From positions 1 to 37,130 of the IMG/VR virus record IMGVR_UViG_3300023219_000132: 37,130 nucleotides of DNA. One strand, given 5' to 3'. The position numbers were made by a program, and so were the translations under genes. Numbering within the stretch: the first letter of the stretch is position 1; every line of letters begins with the position of its first letter. Below, in pieces: positions 1 through 7,994 of this stretch. This DNA is from a virus. Under the pieces are notes generated by a model. It saw only the letters and a program-made list of their open reading frames with translations, did not search any database and was not told the DNA's origin.

Positions 1-476
1 CGCTCGGTACCGGTCCTGTTCCACTCGGCCATACGATCGATGAGCGGGACAGTGATGCTGTTGCCCTCCTCGCCGTTGCCCGCGTAGGAGAACTTGGCGG
101 CATCCATGCGCCCGCTGAACAGGATGTCGGCGGCATAGGTACCGTCCCGATCGAACACCACGAACATCAGCTTGCCGTTGCGCCCCCGGCACCCCTTGAG
201 CGAAGTCTCGGTGATGATCTGGGCGTCCAGGCCGTTGAGGGTCAGCTCTACGGACATGGGCGACCCCGAGTTGCTGCTTTCCTGCGACTGGCCAACCGAC
301 CCGAAACTGCCAACCCCCTGGTAGGTGATGCCGTCGATCACCAGGTCACCGGTTCCGGTGTGCGCGAAGACCATGCCGTCGGGGAAGTCCAGCTGGCAGG
401 CATAAACCGCCATGAAGTTGCCTTGGGCGATGATGTCGACAACTGTCTGGCTGAATGGAAAAACACTCGTGGCCAT
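1..476 (-). CDS. Minor tail protein, partial (C-terminus outside window)
   Basis: The open frame starts at ATG 476 and runs without a stop to the left edge, so at least 158 residues are present. The protein begins MATSVFPFSQTVVDII and is soluble and beta-rich, with repeated short strands and glycine turns (for example GDLVIDGITYQGVGSFG). Its stop lies outside. The start overlaps the stop of the upstream gene (TGATG), so the two are translationally coupled. It is the second gene after the tape measure, where siphophages encode baseplate or tail-tip components, and this position is the main reason for the call. I do not recognise a named family with confidence. Confidence 0.7.
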   Translation of the reverse strand, partial: MATSVFPFSQTVVDIIAQGNFMAVYACQLDFPDGMVFAHTGTGDLVIDGITYQGVGSFGSVGQSQESSNSGSPMSVELTLNGLDAQIITETSLKGCRGRNGKLMFVVFDRDGTYAADILFSGRMDAAKFSYAGNGEEGNSITVPLIDRMAEWNRTGTE

Positions 477-1060
477 CAGAATGCCTCGCGGAATTGCAGG
501 GTCGAGTTCGAGACCACCGGCTGGGTGGTCCATTCATTGGTGTCGTCCATGCGCCGCATCTCGCAATATGGGTTCTTGTACTCGACCACGCTGCCGGCCG
601 GGATCACCTTGCGGATACGCTTGTTCACCGAGACCAGGGCCTTGCCGGTGGCGTCGGACGTGGCCCGCTCGACGACTTCGAACATTTCGCCCTTGATGGT
701 GATGAGATCTCCACGGCTGAACACCGGACGGCTGGCCAGCAAGCCCTGCAGTTGCATGATGCTGGCCTGGGCATTGGCCACGGCAACAACCGGAGCGCCA
801 ATGTTGTCCGTACGCGGTCGGGTGAGATACGGAATGTTCACCGTGCCGAACATGCCCTGCAGGCGGCCCAGCAACGAGGTCAACTCGCGCTCGTCTTCGT
901 CGTACAAGACGCCGAAGGTCATTGAGCACTTCCAATAGGCGCCCGGCTGAGCCACAACCTGCTGGGCATTCGACAGCGAGGAGGTGAACCCTCGGTTGTT
1001 GTAGACGACGCCCCAGGTGACCTCAGTGGGCTCCAGGTCCTCGGGCCATGGCTCCGCCAT
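476..1060 (-). CDS. Minor tail / tail-tip protein
   Basis: This protein of 194 residues, starting MAEPWPEDLEPTEVTWGVVY, follows the tape measure gene and precedes the partial minor tail gene with a 1-nt overlap. The composition is mixed alpha/beta with no signal peptide or membrane segment. A glycine-rich stretch (LLGRLQGMFGTVNIPYL) is followed by a C-terminal half rich in beta strands. Position immediately after the tape measure matches the distal tail or tail-tip adaptor slot of lambda- and HK97-like phages. The start is supported by GGGAG upstream. No enzymatic motif is visible. The function is inferred from gene order only. Confidence 0.7.
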   Translation of the reverse strand: MAEPWPEDLEPTEVTWGVVYNNRGFTSSLSNAQQVVAQPGAYWKCSMTFGVLYDEDERELTSLLGRLQGMFGTVNIPYLTRPRTDNIGAPVVAVANAQASIMQLQGLLASRPVFSRGDLITIKGEMFEVVERATSDATGKALVSVNKRIRKVIPAGSVVEYKNPYCEMRRMDDTNEWTTQPVVSNSTLQFREAF

Positions 1061-1069
1061 TGGGTCACT

Positions 1070-1096
1070 CCCAAAAGAAAGCCCGCCGAAGCGGGC
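1070..1096 (-). terminator. Intrinsic terminator after tape measure gene
   Basis: On the minus strand a 6-bp GC stem (GCCCGC/GCGGGC) with a TTCG tetraloop is followed by TTTCTTTT. It lies 10 nt after the tape measure stop and just before the GGGAG ribosome-binding site of the next tail gene. It sits inside the late operon, so full tail expression presumably needs antitermination. Confidence 0.6.
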
Positions 1097-1105
1097 CGGA
1101 TATAG

Positions 1106-4100
1106 TTACCGCCGTTGCAGCATCTGCCGCCCGGCACCGTTGGTCTTGAAGTCTCGCAGCATGAGCTCGTAGCCATCCCGCGCGCCCTGCTCGGCAGCAC
1201 GCCGAACGTCGGCCAGGGTGGCGGCGTTGGCTTGCCCTGACACCTGGATGTGCTGGGTGATGCCGCCAAAGCTGATGGACGACTGCCCACCGCCACCCCC
1301 GGCGCCAGCAGCCATGACACCGAGAGAACCATCCGGGCCACGGTGCAAGGGCAGAATCGCCTCTGGCCCGGCCTCGGCGAAGACGCCAGCGCCCTTGGCA
1401 AAAGCGAACATCTGCGGGCTGTCATAGACGCCACCTGAGTAGGCCGACAGGCTGGGCGAATCGTAGACACCACCTTTCGCATTCGGGATGACCTCACTGA
1501 AGCCCGTCATCGTGCCTTGGCCAAGTGCCTGGGTACCGCCACCAAGGAAACCAAACGCCGAGCTGAGGAAGCCAGCAGCCGCCTGGCGCACCTGGATGCG
1601 GATCAGATCCTCAATCACGGAGTCGGCGAAGTCCTTGAACTGGAACTTGCCGGTTTTCACGAACTGAGTGATGCCATCCTCCAGGTTGCCGAAGGCATTG
1701 GAGAACAACTCCTGCGTCTGGCCGGCTACATCGGCGGCACTGTCGAGGTAGTTTTCCAAGGCAGCTGACGCGCCATTTGTCCAGTCAGACTGAGCCGCGT
1801 CGATCTTGACGAAGGTGTCTTCTTGGACCTGTACCAGCTTGGCCCCGTACTCTTGCCTCAAGGCAATCTGCTTCTCCAGCTCCTGGCGCTGTTTCTCAGT
1901 GCTGGCTGTAGCCAGCTCGTCTCGCAGTGCCAGAATCTTGCTGTTGTTTTCCTGCTCGAGGGCCAGGCGCGACTGAGCGCGGCCAGCCCGCTTGTCGCCC
2001 ATGCCTACCGCTGCCGCTGCGGCATCGCCCTGCTGCTGGGCAATCGCCAACTGGCGCTCAAGATCGGCCTGGTACTTCATGGCCCGCGATAGGCCGGTCG
2101 AGGCCTGCACGGCATTATTGAATTGCTCGGCGAGCGCACCGATAGCTTTACCGTACTCCCCAGTCGTGATCTTCTTCTGCGCCAGCAGCAGGTCGAGATT
2201 CTTGGTTTGCTTCTGAAACTCATCGGATGCTGCACCGACAGGGTCAAAAGCCTTCTTCAACTGCTGGTAGGCAGTTTCCGCCTCTTTTAGCTGCTGGGTG
2301 AGCTTGGTCTGCGCCGAGGTGGCATCCTTGGTTTGCTGCTTCGCGCCCTGGTTGGCTTTCTTCTGTGCTTCGATCGCGCTCGCCGCCGACAGAATTGCCT
2401 GCCGGTCTGTTTCGGTAAGGTCGGCGTGTTCAGCAAGATAGCGATTAACGATCTTGGTAGCATCGCCATTGTCTTGCAGGCCCGCCAGCTGCTTCTGCAA
2501 CGTTTCGAGGTAGGTCTGACCGGCCGTGCTCATGCCAGCCTTGGCGGCGTTGTTTTCCTGCGTCGAAACGGTGTTCCGGTCAGTCTCGCTGGTCAGTTCC
2601 GAAAATTTGGATCGCAGATTGGCAAGCGCGGCGCTGAGTTCAGATGCCCTGATCTGACCTGTCTCGATGGCCTGGGCCATCGCCTCAGTGACGCCGGGAA
2701 TTCCGCGCACCTGATCTGCTACGGCCTTCCAGTCAACTACTGCGCCCTTTGAGAAGTCATTAGCGGCTGTTCGCACTATCTCGAGTGCTTTCCGTGCCTC
2801 CTCGGGCATTGGCGCCAGCCCGGCGATGAACCCATCAACGCCAGCGGCCCCCAAACCGCGGAGGTCGTTCTCGAATTTGTCGGCAATCGCGCCCGACGTC
2901 TGCCCCAGCTGGCTCTGCAGGTCGTCGATCTTGTCTTGCAGTTCCCTCAGAGCCACCGCCTGGGTCGCCCTGTTCAGCTTGTTGAAGCGCTCGACCAGCT
3001 TATCGAGCGGATCGCTGAGGTCTCCTAACTTCTTCTCGAGTGAGTCGGAGTTGTCTCGCAACAGGAGGAAACTGGCCGCAGCCGTGCCGGCCAGAATCGC
3101 CAACCCCATCGGGCCGCCCAGCGCCGTCAGCAAACCACCGGTAGCGGCACGTGTTAGGTTGGCCTGGGCAATGGCCAGCGCCTCGGTTGACGCCGTGAGG
3201 GCCGCTTGCTTTGGCAATAGCTGGGTCTGAACCAGGCTGAGTCTATTCAGGCCAGTCGCGGCTGCTACCGAGGCCTCCGCTTGCCGCACCTGCGCCTGGG
3301 CGTAAATGCGCTGGGCCTCAGCACCGCTTAAAGCAGCTTGGGCATTCCTGAACTCTGCTACCCGCTGAGCTACGGCAGCCTTCACTGCCATGTATGTTTT
3401 GGCGGTATAGGAAGTAAGCGCCGCAACACCGACACCGCCAATGGCTGTCGCGACTAGATCGAAATGCTCTCCGAGCGTGACGATGACCTTCGAGAGACCG
3501 CCAACGGCCCCGGTTTGCTCTTCCATCTTTCCAAGGAAGTTGCCAATCGCGTTGCTGATGTTGTTCAAGGCATCTTGAACACTGGTAGACATGTCGGCCG
3601 CTGCTTTGCGGTTTACCTCAACACTTTTCAGCAGACCGATGTTAATGTCATCCAGAGCGAGCTTGCCCTCGCTGCCCAGCTTGCGCACTTCGTCGGTGCT
3701 CTTTCCGGTCGCGCGGGCAATCGCGTCCACGATTGTCGGCATCGCAGTTTGGATAGAAATCCACCCATCCGCATCTACCTTCCCTGTAGCCAATGCTTTT
3801 GAATAGGCGTCCAGTGCCGAGCTTGCTTTGTCCGCTGACGCGGCGTTGGTTACGAGCAGGAAACTGAAGCTGTCGGTGATATCGAGCGTCTGCTCGGTGT
3901 TGAAGCCTAAGCTGCGCATCACATCCGCCGTGCGGATATACAGTTCTTGCGCCTCAGCCAGAGGTCGGTAGGTTTCCTGCGCGGTCTGCATCAGGTGCTC
4001 TTGCACAGCCTGGTAGTCGGCAGCACTTCCAGTAGCTGCCTTCATCCGGTCAGACATCTGGCCGTAGGCATCCACTTGCTTGATGATGCCCCCGATCAGG

Positions 4101-4321
4101 CCGGCGCCCGCTACCGCGGCAAAGGCCCCGCGCATGAGTGTTCCCGCGCCTTGAGCCGCAGCGCCCGCTCGCTCAAACGCGGAGTCAACCGTCGCCAAGT
4201 TGCGATCAATTGCCTGACTGGTCTTGGACACCAGCTGATCGGCACTCGCCAACTCGCGCCGTAACTGCGCGGTGGTGGCCTCAATCTGGACGAGCATTCC
4301 TTGAATTTGTTGGTCAGCCAT
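1106..4321 (-). CDS. Tail tape measure protein
   Basis: At 1071 residues this is by far the longest phage gene in the window. It determines tail length and is threaded through the tail tube during assembly and DNA injection. Features seen are an N-terminal region with a small hydrophobic Gly/Ala segment (about residues 70-82), a tape-measure N-terminal-type domain (about 75-270, with FGxxTEQ-like and DGWISIQTAMP segments), long Ala/Gln-rich helical stretches (about 300-800), and a C-terminal lambda gpH-like region (about 800-1000). It follows the tail chaperones and a moron gene. The Gly-rich C-terminal segment (GAGGGGGQSS) is typical. The family call is by composition, length and position. 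Confidence 0.93.
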   Translation of the reverse strand: MADQQIQGMLVQIEATTAQLRRELASADQLVSKTSQAIDRNLATVDSAFERAGAAAQGAGTLMRGAFAAVAGAGLIGGIIKQVDAYGQMSDRMKAATGSAADYQAVQEHLMQTAQETYRPLAEAQELYIRTADVMRSLGFNTEQTLDITDSFSFLLVTNAASADKASSALDAYSKALATGKVDADGWISIQTAMPTIVDAIARATGKSTDEVRKLGSEGKLALDDINIGLLKSVEVNRKAAADMSTSVQDALNNISNAIGNFLGKMEEQTGAVGGLSKVIVTLGEHFDLVATAIGGVGVAALTSYTAKTYMAVKAAVAQRVAEFRNAQAALSGAEAQRIYAQAQVRQAEASVAAATGLNRLSLVQTQLLPKQAALTASTEALAIAQANLTRAATGGLLTALGGPMGLAILAGTAAASFLLLRDNSDSLEKKLGDLSDPLDKLVERFNKLNRATQAVALRELQDKIDDLQSQLGQTSGAIADKFENDLRGLGAAGVDGFIAGLAPMPEEARKALEIVRTAANDFSKGAVVDWKAVADQVRGIPGVTEAMAQAIETGQIRASELSAALANLRSKFSELTSETDRNTVSTQENNAAKAGMSTAGQTYLETLQKQLAGLQDNGDATKIVNRYLAEHADLTETDRQAILSAASAIEAQKKANQGAKQQTKDATSAQTKLTQQLKEAETAYQQLKKAFDPVGAASDEFQKQTKNLDLLLAQKKITTGEYGKAIGALAEQFNNAVQASTGLSRAMKYQADLERQLAIAQQQGDAAAAAVGMGDKRAGRAQSRLALEQENNSKILALRDELATASTEKQRQELEKQIALRQEYGAKLVQVQEDTFVKIDAAQSDWTNGASAALENYLDSAADVAGQTQELFSNAFGNLEDGITQFVKTGKFQFKDFADSVIEDLIRIQVRQAAAGFLSSAFGFLGGGTQALGQGTMTGFSEVIPNAKGGVYDSPSLSAYSGGVYDSPQMFAFAKGAGVFAEAGPEAILPLHRGPDGSLGVMAAGAGGGGGQSSISFGGITQHIQVSGQANAATLADVRRAAEQGARDGYELMLRDFKTNGAGRQMLQRR

Positions 4322-4332
4322 TTCATAGCCTA

Positions 4333-4357
4333 CAAAAAAGCCCGCTCAAGGCGGGCT
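4333..4357 (-). terminator. Intrinsic terminator between moron and tape measure
   Basis: On the minus strand a 7-bp stem (AGCCCGC/GCGGGCT) with a 5-nt loop is followed by six T. It ends transcription of the secreted-protein gene just upstream of the tape measure gene. Late transcription must read through it to reach the tape measure. Confidence 0.75.
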
Positions 4358-4377
4358 TCAATAAGTTGGAAGGAAGA

Positions 4378-4704
4378 TCAAATTCCTTTTTTTGAACAAA
4401 CTTGTCCGGCAGCCTCTCCCACATCAATAACAACGAAATTACCGCTAGAAAGTTTCACCGCCATGAAAGGCTCAAATCCGACATACGCACCATATGAGTT
4501 TTTTGAGTTCACAAGGCCACAAGTCGCTTTATCTTTGCCGATCCTCACATTTTTAAATTTTGCACTGTCTGCATCTTTCAACCGATCTTCCATCGCTATT
4601 TTCAGTGCCGCTAGGTCATCATTTGATGCCGGGGTGCCGGCGGCGAAGGCGAGCGAAAAAACAGCGCACTGGGCAAAAACTCCCAAGCCAATCTTCCTGA
4701 TCAC
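4378..4704 (-). CDS. Secreted small protein, moron inserted in tail module
   Basis: This protein of 108 residues starts at GTG 4704 with GAGGAG 7 nt upstream. An N-terminal signal peptide (MIRKIGLGVFAQCAVFSLAFA, cleaved near residue 22) is followed by a small mature domain containing TCGLVNSKNSYGAYVGFEPF and a second Cys near the C-terminus, so a disulfide is possible in the periplasm. The CGxVNxKNSxGxYxGFxxF pattern is one I associate with small periplasmic proteins widespread in Proteobacteria, of unknown function. The gene is more AT-rich than its neighbours, is not needed for tail assembly in related phages, and has its own terminator. This is the usual look of a lysogenic-conversion moron. 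Its role is unknown. Confidence 0.7.
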   Translation of the reverse strand: MIRKIGLGVFAQCAVFSLAFAAGTPASNDDLAALKIAMEDRLKDADSAKFKNVRIGKDKATCGLVNSKNSYGAYVGFEPFMAVKLSSGNFVVIDVGEAAGQVCSKKGI

Positions 4705-4759
4705 GGTAGACTCCTCACGAAAATGACTACCATATCAAGAAGACGATCAAGGCGCCTGG

Positions 4760-5340
4760 TTAGTAAGACTTTCTCCCAGTCAACGCCATCCTCAGTTTGT
4801 CGGCCACATTCGAAGCACTTGGTTTCTCCTTCACGCCCTGCTTCTTCCCGCTGCCGAATGGGTTAGTCATCTGAGCCCATTCAATCCTGGCATCCATGGC
4901 CATGAATAGCTCAGGCAGCGGCGTACACCAGGCCACATCCGGCGCCCATCCCAGCCACCCGGTGGCGATCCCATACAGCCGGTCGACGTAGCTGCCGTCC
5001 TCGACAGCGCTTACGCCGTCCCGGCTTGGTCGTTTCCCGGGTCACCGCCTCGCGGATTGTAGAGAGCGCCAAGGTACTTGGTGACTACCGGCGTCAGCCC
5101 GGCCACACCCTCCTGCCAGACCTTCTCGGGCAGCGCTTCGGCAGCCTTCCCTTCCAGGCCGGCGCCGGCGGCGATGATAAAAGCCACCGCATCTACGCCG
5201 ACTGCATGCAGGGCTGCGGATGCACCGCGCAGGCCGCCGAAGCGGCTTTCGATAGCACGAACTGCCTTTAGGGTGGGCTGTAGAGTGTACTCTTCATCGC
5301 CCAGTTTGACGGTCACGGTCCCGTGTAGAGTTTTGCTCAC
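4760..5340 (-). CDS. Tail assembly chaperone long form (gpGT-like, -1 frameshift product)
   Basis: Reading the short chaperone frame to AAC at 5034-5032 and shifting -1 gives 103 + 90 = 193 residues. The extension has no internal stop and ends at TAA 4762-4760. It begins RPSRDGVSAVEDGSYVDRLY and contains GWAPDVAWCTPLPELF and ARIEWAQMTNPFGSG, a sequence type I know from the T-like half of siphophage tail chaperones. There is no credible independent start for this half. As in lambda G/GT, a minority fusion product would recruit tail tube subunits to the tape measure. The gene lies exactly between the tail tube and tape measure genes, apart from the moron. Confidence 0.8.
5011..5340 (-). CDS. 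Tail assembly chaperone short form (gpG-like)
   Basis: This protein of 109 residues, starting MSKTLHGTVTVKLGDEEYTL, lies directly after the tail tube gene. The pattern of an N-terminal beta strand, then TLKAVRAIESRFGG, then a helical Ala-rich part and a LYNPRG-type tail resembles the gene-transfer-agent gp10 / phage tail assembly chaperone family. It coats the tape measure protein until the tube polymerises. A slippery heptamer near its 3' end makes a longer product. Confidence 0.85.
   Translation of the reverse strand: MSKTLHGTVTVKLGDEEYTLQPTLKAVRAIESRFGGLRGASAALHAVGVDAVAFIIAAGAGLEGKAAEALPEKVWQEGVAGLTPVVTKYLGALYNPRGGDPGNDQAGTA
5032..5038 (-). other. -1 ribosomal frameshift site GGGAAAC
   Basis: On the minus strand the zero-frame codons CCG GGA AAC place the heptamer G GGA AAC in the exact X XXY YYZ phase needed for -1 slippage. 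Lambda uses GGGAAAG at the same place in gene G. The -1 frame is open from here for 90 codons, while the zero frame stops 6 codons later. This is seen directly. Shift efficiency is unknown. Confidence 0.85.
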
Positions 5341-5352
5341 AGAGGCCCCCTA

Positions 5353-5850
5353 TCAGGCAGCGGCGGCGGCCGGAATTTCCAGCACGTCGGAGTTGATGCC
5401 CATGGTGATGTTGCGGCGCACCACGTTGTCAGCAGCACCTGGTGCAACGGTGTTATTCATCACCTTGACGCGCATGTAGAAGGTGGTCGGATTGATAACT
5501 GGGGTTGCGGTCGGATCACCGTCATTCAGGGTGATCTTGACGTTGTAGTCGCCCTTGCTGCGGTCCTTGTGCGCGGTCTTGACTGCACGCTGGCCTGCGT
5601 CACCACTGTCCAGGCCGACAGTAACGGTCAGGTCGCCAGCGTCAGCAGTGCCCTTGTACTTGCGCACACGCCCGTCTTTCAGCGAAGTGAAGTTCACGTT
5701 GCTGAAGGTGTCACCAAACTCGCCCAGGTCCTCGATCTCACCCACTTCGACGTAGGTATCGGCCTTGTATTCAGTTTCCGTGTCCGCGCCGGTCTTGCCA
5801 CCGATGAAGATGCGGCAGCCAGCGGCTGTGTTGAGGTTGTCTTCGGCCAT
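5353..5850 (-). CDS. Major tail tube protein
   Basis: This protein of 165 residues, starting MAEDNLNTAAGCRIFIGG, is followed by the tail chaperone gene. It is beta-rich with acidic segments (YVEVGEIEDLGEFGD, KGTADAGDLTVTVGLDSGD) typical of siphophage tail tube subunits, which hexamerise into stacked rings. A short Ala-rich C-terminus ends the protein. It lies between the tail-completion (DUF3168-like) gene and the chaperones, the canonical order. The ribosome-binding site is GGAGG before ATG 5850. Confidence 0.88.
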   Translation of the reverse strand: MAEDNLNTAAGCRIFIGGKTGADTETEYKADTYVEVGEIEDLGEFGDTFSNVNFTSLKDGRVRKYKGTADAGDLTVTVGLDSGDAGQRAVKTAHKDRSKGDYNVKITLNDGDPTATPVINPTTFYMRVKVMNNTVAPGAADNVVRRNITMGINSDVLEIPAAAAA

Positions 5851-5904
5851 GGGGGTTCCTCCAAAGGCACATTGGATAAAGCCGCAGCGCGGCCGGTGGT
5901 TAAA

Positions 5905-6291
5905 TCAGTGGGTGGTGATGACGCGAACCGTGATCGAGCCCTGATAGGTAACGCCGTCAGCATCCCGCTGGGCGTCCGACTGGATGACGCGTACCGATAC
6001 AGCGCGGCCAACCTCCAGCGGCAGCGGGCGCTCGTCCAGGGCGGCGATCACCTCGCCGTTGATGCGCTTCACTTCGGCCTGGCCGACAGCATCAGACCAG
6101 ACGGACAGGTACAGCAGGCGCTGCTCGCGCTTGCGCCCGGAGATCGGGCTATCGTTGACCGAGACCTCGCGGTCAATCGACACGTAGGGCATATCGGCGT
6201 TCAGCGGTGCGCCGTCGTAGATCGGGCAGCTGACTTCGGCCTTGAGCCTGGCAAAGATGGCCTCCTGCAGGGCCAGTGATGGATCAGCCAT
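5905..6291 (-). CDS. Tail completion / terminator protein (DUF3168-like)
   Basis: This protein of 128 residues, starting MADPSLALQEAIFARLKAEV, contains PIYDGAPLNADMPYVSID and a SVWSD segment. These are typical of DUF3168 proteins (lambda gpU / HK97 gp10-neighbour type), which cap the tail tube at the head-proximal end. It overlaps the upstream gene by 8 nt. Position between the HK97-gp10-like gene and the tail tube supports the role. Confidence 0.82.
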   Translation of the reverse strand: MADPSLALQEAIFARLKAEVSCPIYDGAPLNADMPYVSIDREVSVNDSPISGRKREQRLLYLSVWSDAVGQAEVKRINGEVIAALDERPLPLEVGRAVSVRVIQSDAQRDADGVTYQGSITVRVITTH

Positions 6292-6859
6292 TACCTACCC
6301 CCTGGCTTGCCTTGCGCAGGGTTCGGCGAACTGCCTCCTCAAGGTCGGCCATGACGTACTCGCGGTTTACGTCCAGGGATGGGCGAAGCCACGGGTGGGC
6401 CGGCCTGGCGGGTATGTCCGGGTACTTGCCGAAGAAGTGCTGTCCGTCGGACTTGTTCTTCGTGTCGCGCTGCCGGATCGAATTGCGCCGGCCTTTCAGC
6501 TGCGACTTGTCGCGATTGTTGGTGTGAACGCCGCCGACCGCATCCCGATCAGCTCGCTGGTAGATGCTGCCGGTGTAGCCCTTGGTGCCGTACTCGAGGA
6601 ACCTCAGGTAGAAGAAGCGGCGATTGTCCCGTTTGCCCCTGATGCCGACCTGTGCATCCAGCCCGCTGGGTGCGACGTAGACTCGCAGGGCCGCCGAGGC
6701 AGCGCCGGTGTCCTTCGGGATCAGCTGCTGCTGGGTAGCCAGCACGCGCGCGGCCGCCTTGGCCATGGCCGGCTGCAGTTCATTGTCCATCGTCTTGTGG
6801 ATGTTGCGCAGCGTCCGCCGGAGGCGGATGTCGCCGCGCATCTTCGAGCGGCGCGCCAT
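6284..6859 (-). CDS. HK97 gp10-like head-tail joining protein
   Basis: This protein of 191 residues is strongly basic at both ends (MARRSKMRGDIRLRRTLRN). It has the gp10 core signature of a helix with AAARVLATQQQLIPKDTGA and a later FLEYGTKGY segment. It probably contributes to the connector/tail joining region. A long basic insertion (about residues 105-145, NNRDKSQLKGRRNSIRQRD) is larger than in many family members. It lies in a run of overlapping connector genes. Confidence 0.82.
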   Translation of the reverse strand: MARRSKMRGDIRLRRTLRNIHKTMDNELQPAMAKAAARVLATQQQLIPKDTGAASAALRVYVAPSGLDAQVGIRGKRDNRRFFYLRFLEYGTKGYTGSIYQRADRDAVGGVHTNNRDKSQLKGRRNSIRQRDTKNKSDGQHFFGKYPDIPARPAHPWLRPSLDVNREYVMADLEEAVRRTLRKASQGVGNG

Positions 6860-6862
6860 GGG

Positions 6863-7033
6863 CTACTCCTTGGCCGGATCGGCCTTCGCTGGCTTGACGG
6901 CCTTGTCGGCCACGGCCTCAGCGTAGCCACGAGCAATCAGGCCTTCGCCCTGCTCCTTGGTCACCTCGAATTCCTCGCCCTTCTCGCGCTCACCAGATGC
7001 GCCCGTCAGCGGGCCCAGTGCACGAATTTTCAT
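6863..7033 (-). CDS. Small phage protein of the connector module
   Basis: This short gene encodes 56 residues, starting MKIRALGPLTGASGEREKGE, with start ATG 7033 and stop TAG at 6865-6863. It has an N-terminal beta hairpin, then EFEVTKEQGEGLIARGYAEAV, then a Lys/Ala-rich tail. The GEEFEVTKEQGEGLIARG pattern recurs in small virion-module proteins next to capsid or connector genes. It resembles the N-terminal part of the 93-residue gene at 7675-7956, so the two may be distant relatives. The function is unknown. Confidence 0.7.
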   Translation of the reverse strand: MKIRALGPLTGASGEREKGEEFEVTKEQGEGLIARGYAEAVADKAVKPAKADPAKE

Positions 7034-7041
7034 GGTTCACC

Positions 7042-7368
7042 TCATGGGTTGGGGACGCTGGAGCACAGCAGCCGCAGCATGTCCCGGTCGTTGTTGAGTA
7101 GCGGGGCCTCGACCTTGTAGGTCACGCCCGAGCGCTTCTCGGTCAGTCGCCAGCCGGCAACAATGTCCGACCGGGGCCGGATACGGATCTCGGCACTGAT
7201 CACCGCCTTCAGCTGTTCGGCCACGGGAGTAACCCGACCTGTCGGCATGGTGACCTCTGCCCAGACCTCACCAACCTCCACCCAAGTCTCAACGAAGCCG
7301 CCAGAGCGGTTCTGTTCCCTATGTGGTTTGAAGACTTTGCAGCGGTGCCGCATTGGACCGGCTCTCAT
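7042..7368 (-). CDS. Head-tail adaptor / stopper protein
   Basis: This protein of 108 residues starts MRAGPMRHRCKVFKPHREQN and continues GGFVETWVEVGEVWAEV. This is the characteristic N-terminal pattern of the phage head-tail joining family (SPP1 gp16-like, PF05521-type): basic start, Gly, ET/W, then VWAEV. These proteins ring the connector and close the capsid until the tail docks. It overlaps the gp6-like connector gene upstream by 4 nt. Confidence 0.87.
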   Translation of the reverse strand: MRAGPMRHRCKVFKPHREQNRSGGFVETWVEVGEVWAEVTMPTGRVTPVAEQLKAVISAEIRIRPRSDIVAGWRLTEKRSGVTYKVEAPLLNNDRDMLRLLCSSVPNP

Positions 7369-7682
7369 AGATTCACCCAGCGGTGCGGAAGCCAGAGGGC
7401 ATTGGTGGCAAGCGGCAGTTCTGTGGCGATGGTGCCCGTGGTCACCGCCTCGCGGTTTGCATACCAGTGACCGATCAGTAGAAGCGCCCCCTGGCGTATT
7501 GCCTTGGTGATGATCAGCGCGTTCCCTGCAGGGTCAGGCAAGGCCTCGCCCTCGGCAATCAGCCGGCGGTTCGTCCACAGCTCGAAGGTACTGATGGCGG
7601 CGTCGATATAGCCTTGAATCAGGCTGTCCTCCTCGTCGCCATCAACCCGCAGGTGCGCCTTCACGGTGGCGAGGTCAATCAT
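7365..7682 (-). CDS. Head-tail connector protein (HK97 gp6-like)
   Basis: This protein of 105 residues starts MIDLATVKAHLRVDGDEEDS and then reads LIQGYIDAAISTFELWTNRRL. The leading helix followed by DxxxLxxYIxAA is the hallmark of the gp6-like connector family (PF05135-type). The protein forms the ring below the portal. The LLIGHWYANREAV segment in the C-terminal half is also typical. The start overlaps the preceding gene by 8 nt. Confidence 0.9.
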   Translation of the reverse strand: MIDLATVKAHLRVDGDEEDSLIQGYIDAAISTFELWTNRRLIAEGEALPDPAGNALIITKAIRQGALLLIGHWYANREAVTTGTIATELPLATNALWLPHRWVNL

Positions 7683-7956
7683 TGCTTGGCACCAGGGCCT
7701 GCAGTTCTTCCTTCTTCGCGCCTGGCTCGAAAGCGATGCCTTTGGCCGTCAGCCATTCCTTCAGCTCTGGCACCTTCATCTTGAGCGGATCGCTTTCAGG
7801 AGGGCCCGAGCCGTCCAGATACTCGGCCACGCCGAGGTGCTCGACCGCCACCAGGGCGCAGCGCTCCGACACTTCCTGCTCGCCCGTCTGGATCTCAACC
7901 ACCTGGTTGCCGTCGACAGCGAACGGGAACGCCTTCTTCACGGAAATGATTGGCAT
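7675..7956 (-). CDS. Phage protein with C-terminal HeH/LEM-like helix pair
   Basis: This protein of 93 residues starts MPIISVKKAFPFAVDGNQVV at ATG 7956, with GGAGG 7 nt upstream. The N-terminal half is a small beta domain. The C-terminal LKEWLTAKGIAFEPGAKKEE is a helix-extended loop-helix (HeH/LEM type) that often binds DNA or proteins. It lies between the major capsid and gp6-like connector genes, where HK97-type phages carry small accessory head genes. A longer in-frame extension upstream runs into the capsid gene and lacks a ribosome-binding site, so it was not used. Confidence 0.75.
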   Translation of the reverse strand: MPIISVKKAFPFAVDGNQVVEIQTGEQEVSERCALVAVEHLGVAEYLDGSGPPESDPLKMKVPELKEWLTAKGIAFEPGAKKEELQALVPSND

Positions 7957-7994
7957 AAATCCTCCAGAGTGGGCGCCCGAAGGCGCCCGCCCGA

